Shown here piece by piece: positions 63,800 to 64,000 of a DNA stretch of 64,000 nucleotides. The first letter of the stretch is position 1. Each line of letters begins with the position of its first letter. The notes below the pieces were generated by a model. That model searched no databases. It worked only from the letters and a program-made list of their open reading frames with translations, and was not told the origin of the DNA. The DNA is from Aradus depressus (lineage: Eukaryota > Arthropoda > Insecta > Hemiptera > Aradidae), in the NCBI GenBank assembly GCA_963662175.1, contig OY759215.1, positions 10,033,079 through 10,097,078 of the forward strand. The letters run 5' to 3'. The translations under genes were made by a program, and so were the position numbers.

Positions 63800-64000
63800 A
63801 GGCAGCATGTTTAGTCTCAAGATTATGCTGTTCAAAAAAACAAAATTAAATGATTTTGAGAAAAGGAAGGGGGAGTGACAGTGATCTGTATGCGATATTG
63901 GTATAACAAAGTCCTGTAATGGCCACTTCACATATATTTTTCTTAATATTTATAATTATTTAAAAAACTACCAATACAACCCTATTTTAAAGTTCGTTGC
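63800..64000 (-). mobile_element. Element G, second copy, runs off the window
   Basis: AAATGATTTTGAGAAAAGGA, GTGACAGTGATCTGTATGCG, CCTGTAATGGCCACTTCACA and the terminus ACTACCAATACAACCCTATT with AAAGTTCGTTGC are the inverse of the left arm of 26478-26795. Confidence 0.78.

Overview
This is eukaryotic, AT-rich, very repeat-dense DNA. It has no operons, no bacterial signals and no complete host gene. TTAGG-type motifs (as CCTAA) in SINE tails, Jockey-, Tigger-, Harbinger- and hAT-like transposon pieces and the general texture point to an insect. From memory of similar repeats my best guess is a hemipteran such as a planthopper (inference, not checked). A 200-base run of N at 33661-33860 marks an assembly gap.

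Most of the window is layered mobile DNA. The commonest component is 'family A', about three dozen full or partial copies on both strands. Its ends carry ACTTCCCCAGC / GCTGGGGAAGT, its body is about three diverged ~135-bp modules, and its 3' end is a small hairpin followed by a T-run. The second component is a ~340-bp tRNA-derived SINE ('SINE-1', about 18 pieces), two copies of which have clear target-site duplications (TSDs). DNA transposons include a Harbinger element (50625-51715, TSD TTA, transposase exon 1 with a splice donor), a Tigger/pogo element (38970-40047, TSD TA, transposase C-terminus), a 443-bp hAT MITE (18529-18971, TSD TAAATGAT), a 551-bp TA-flanked MITE (30864-31414) and a hAT C-terminal relic (43572-43763). 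A decayed Jockey-type reverse transcriptase lies at 16490-17250.

The most unusual feature is a set of long hairpin (foldback) elements: 1774-2212, 3215-3792, 39571-39860, 49565-49832 and 51887-52352, with relatives at 32848-33056 and 45811-46367. Four of the five consist of a long palindrome plus a 37-52-bp single-copy tail on one side, and all five sit between 12-17-bp direct repeats. Each family carries a compact motif, CTGANGA, a short stem-loop, then GAA(A), which resembles a hammerhead ribozyme core. Related motifs stand alone at 6912, 15867, 19663 and 29374. I propose that these are inverted terminal units of Penelope-like or similar retroelements. This is an inference that needs searches and cleavage assays.

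Tandem arrays are also prominent: a 27-bp repeat at 1.5 kb; a ~43-bp minisatellite with a nearly exact 300-bp higher-order duplication at 24.4-25.5 kb; a 65-bp array inside a retroelement at 44.4-45.1 kb; and 96-bp, ~110-180-bp and 141-bp arrays at 56.4, 59.3 and 60.2 kb. Host coding evidence is slight: one plausible 85-bp internal exon (29703-29787), a GC-rich island with an ATG and splice donor (12410-12880), and a possible promoter/5'UTR (54380-54680). Gene-poor stretches with nothing recognised are listed as such.
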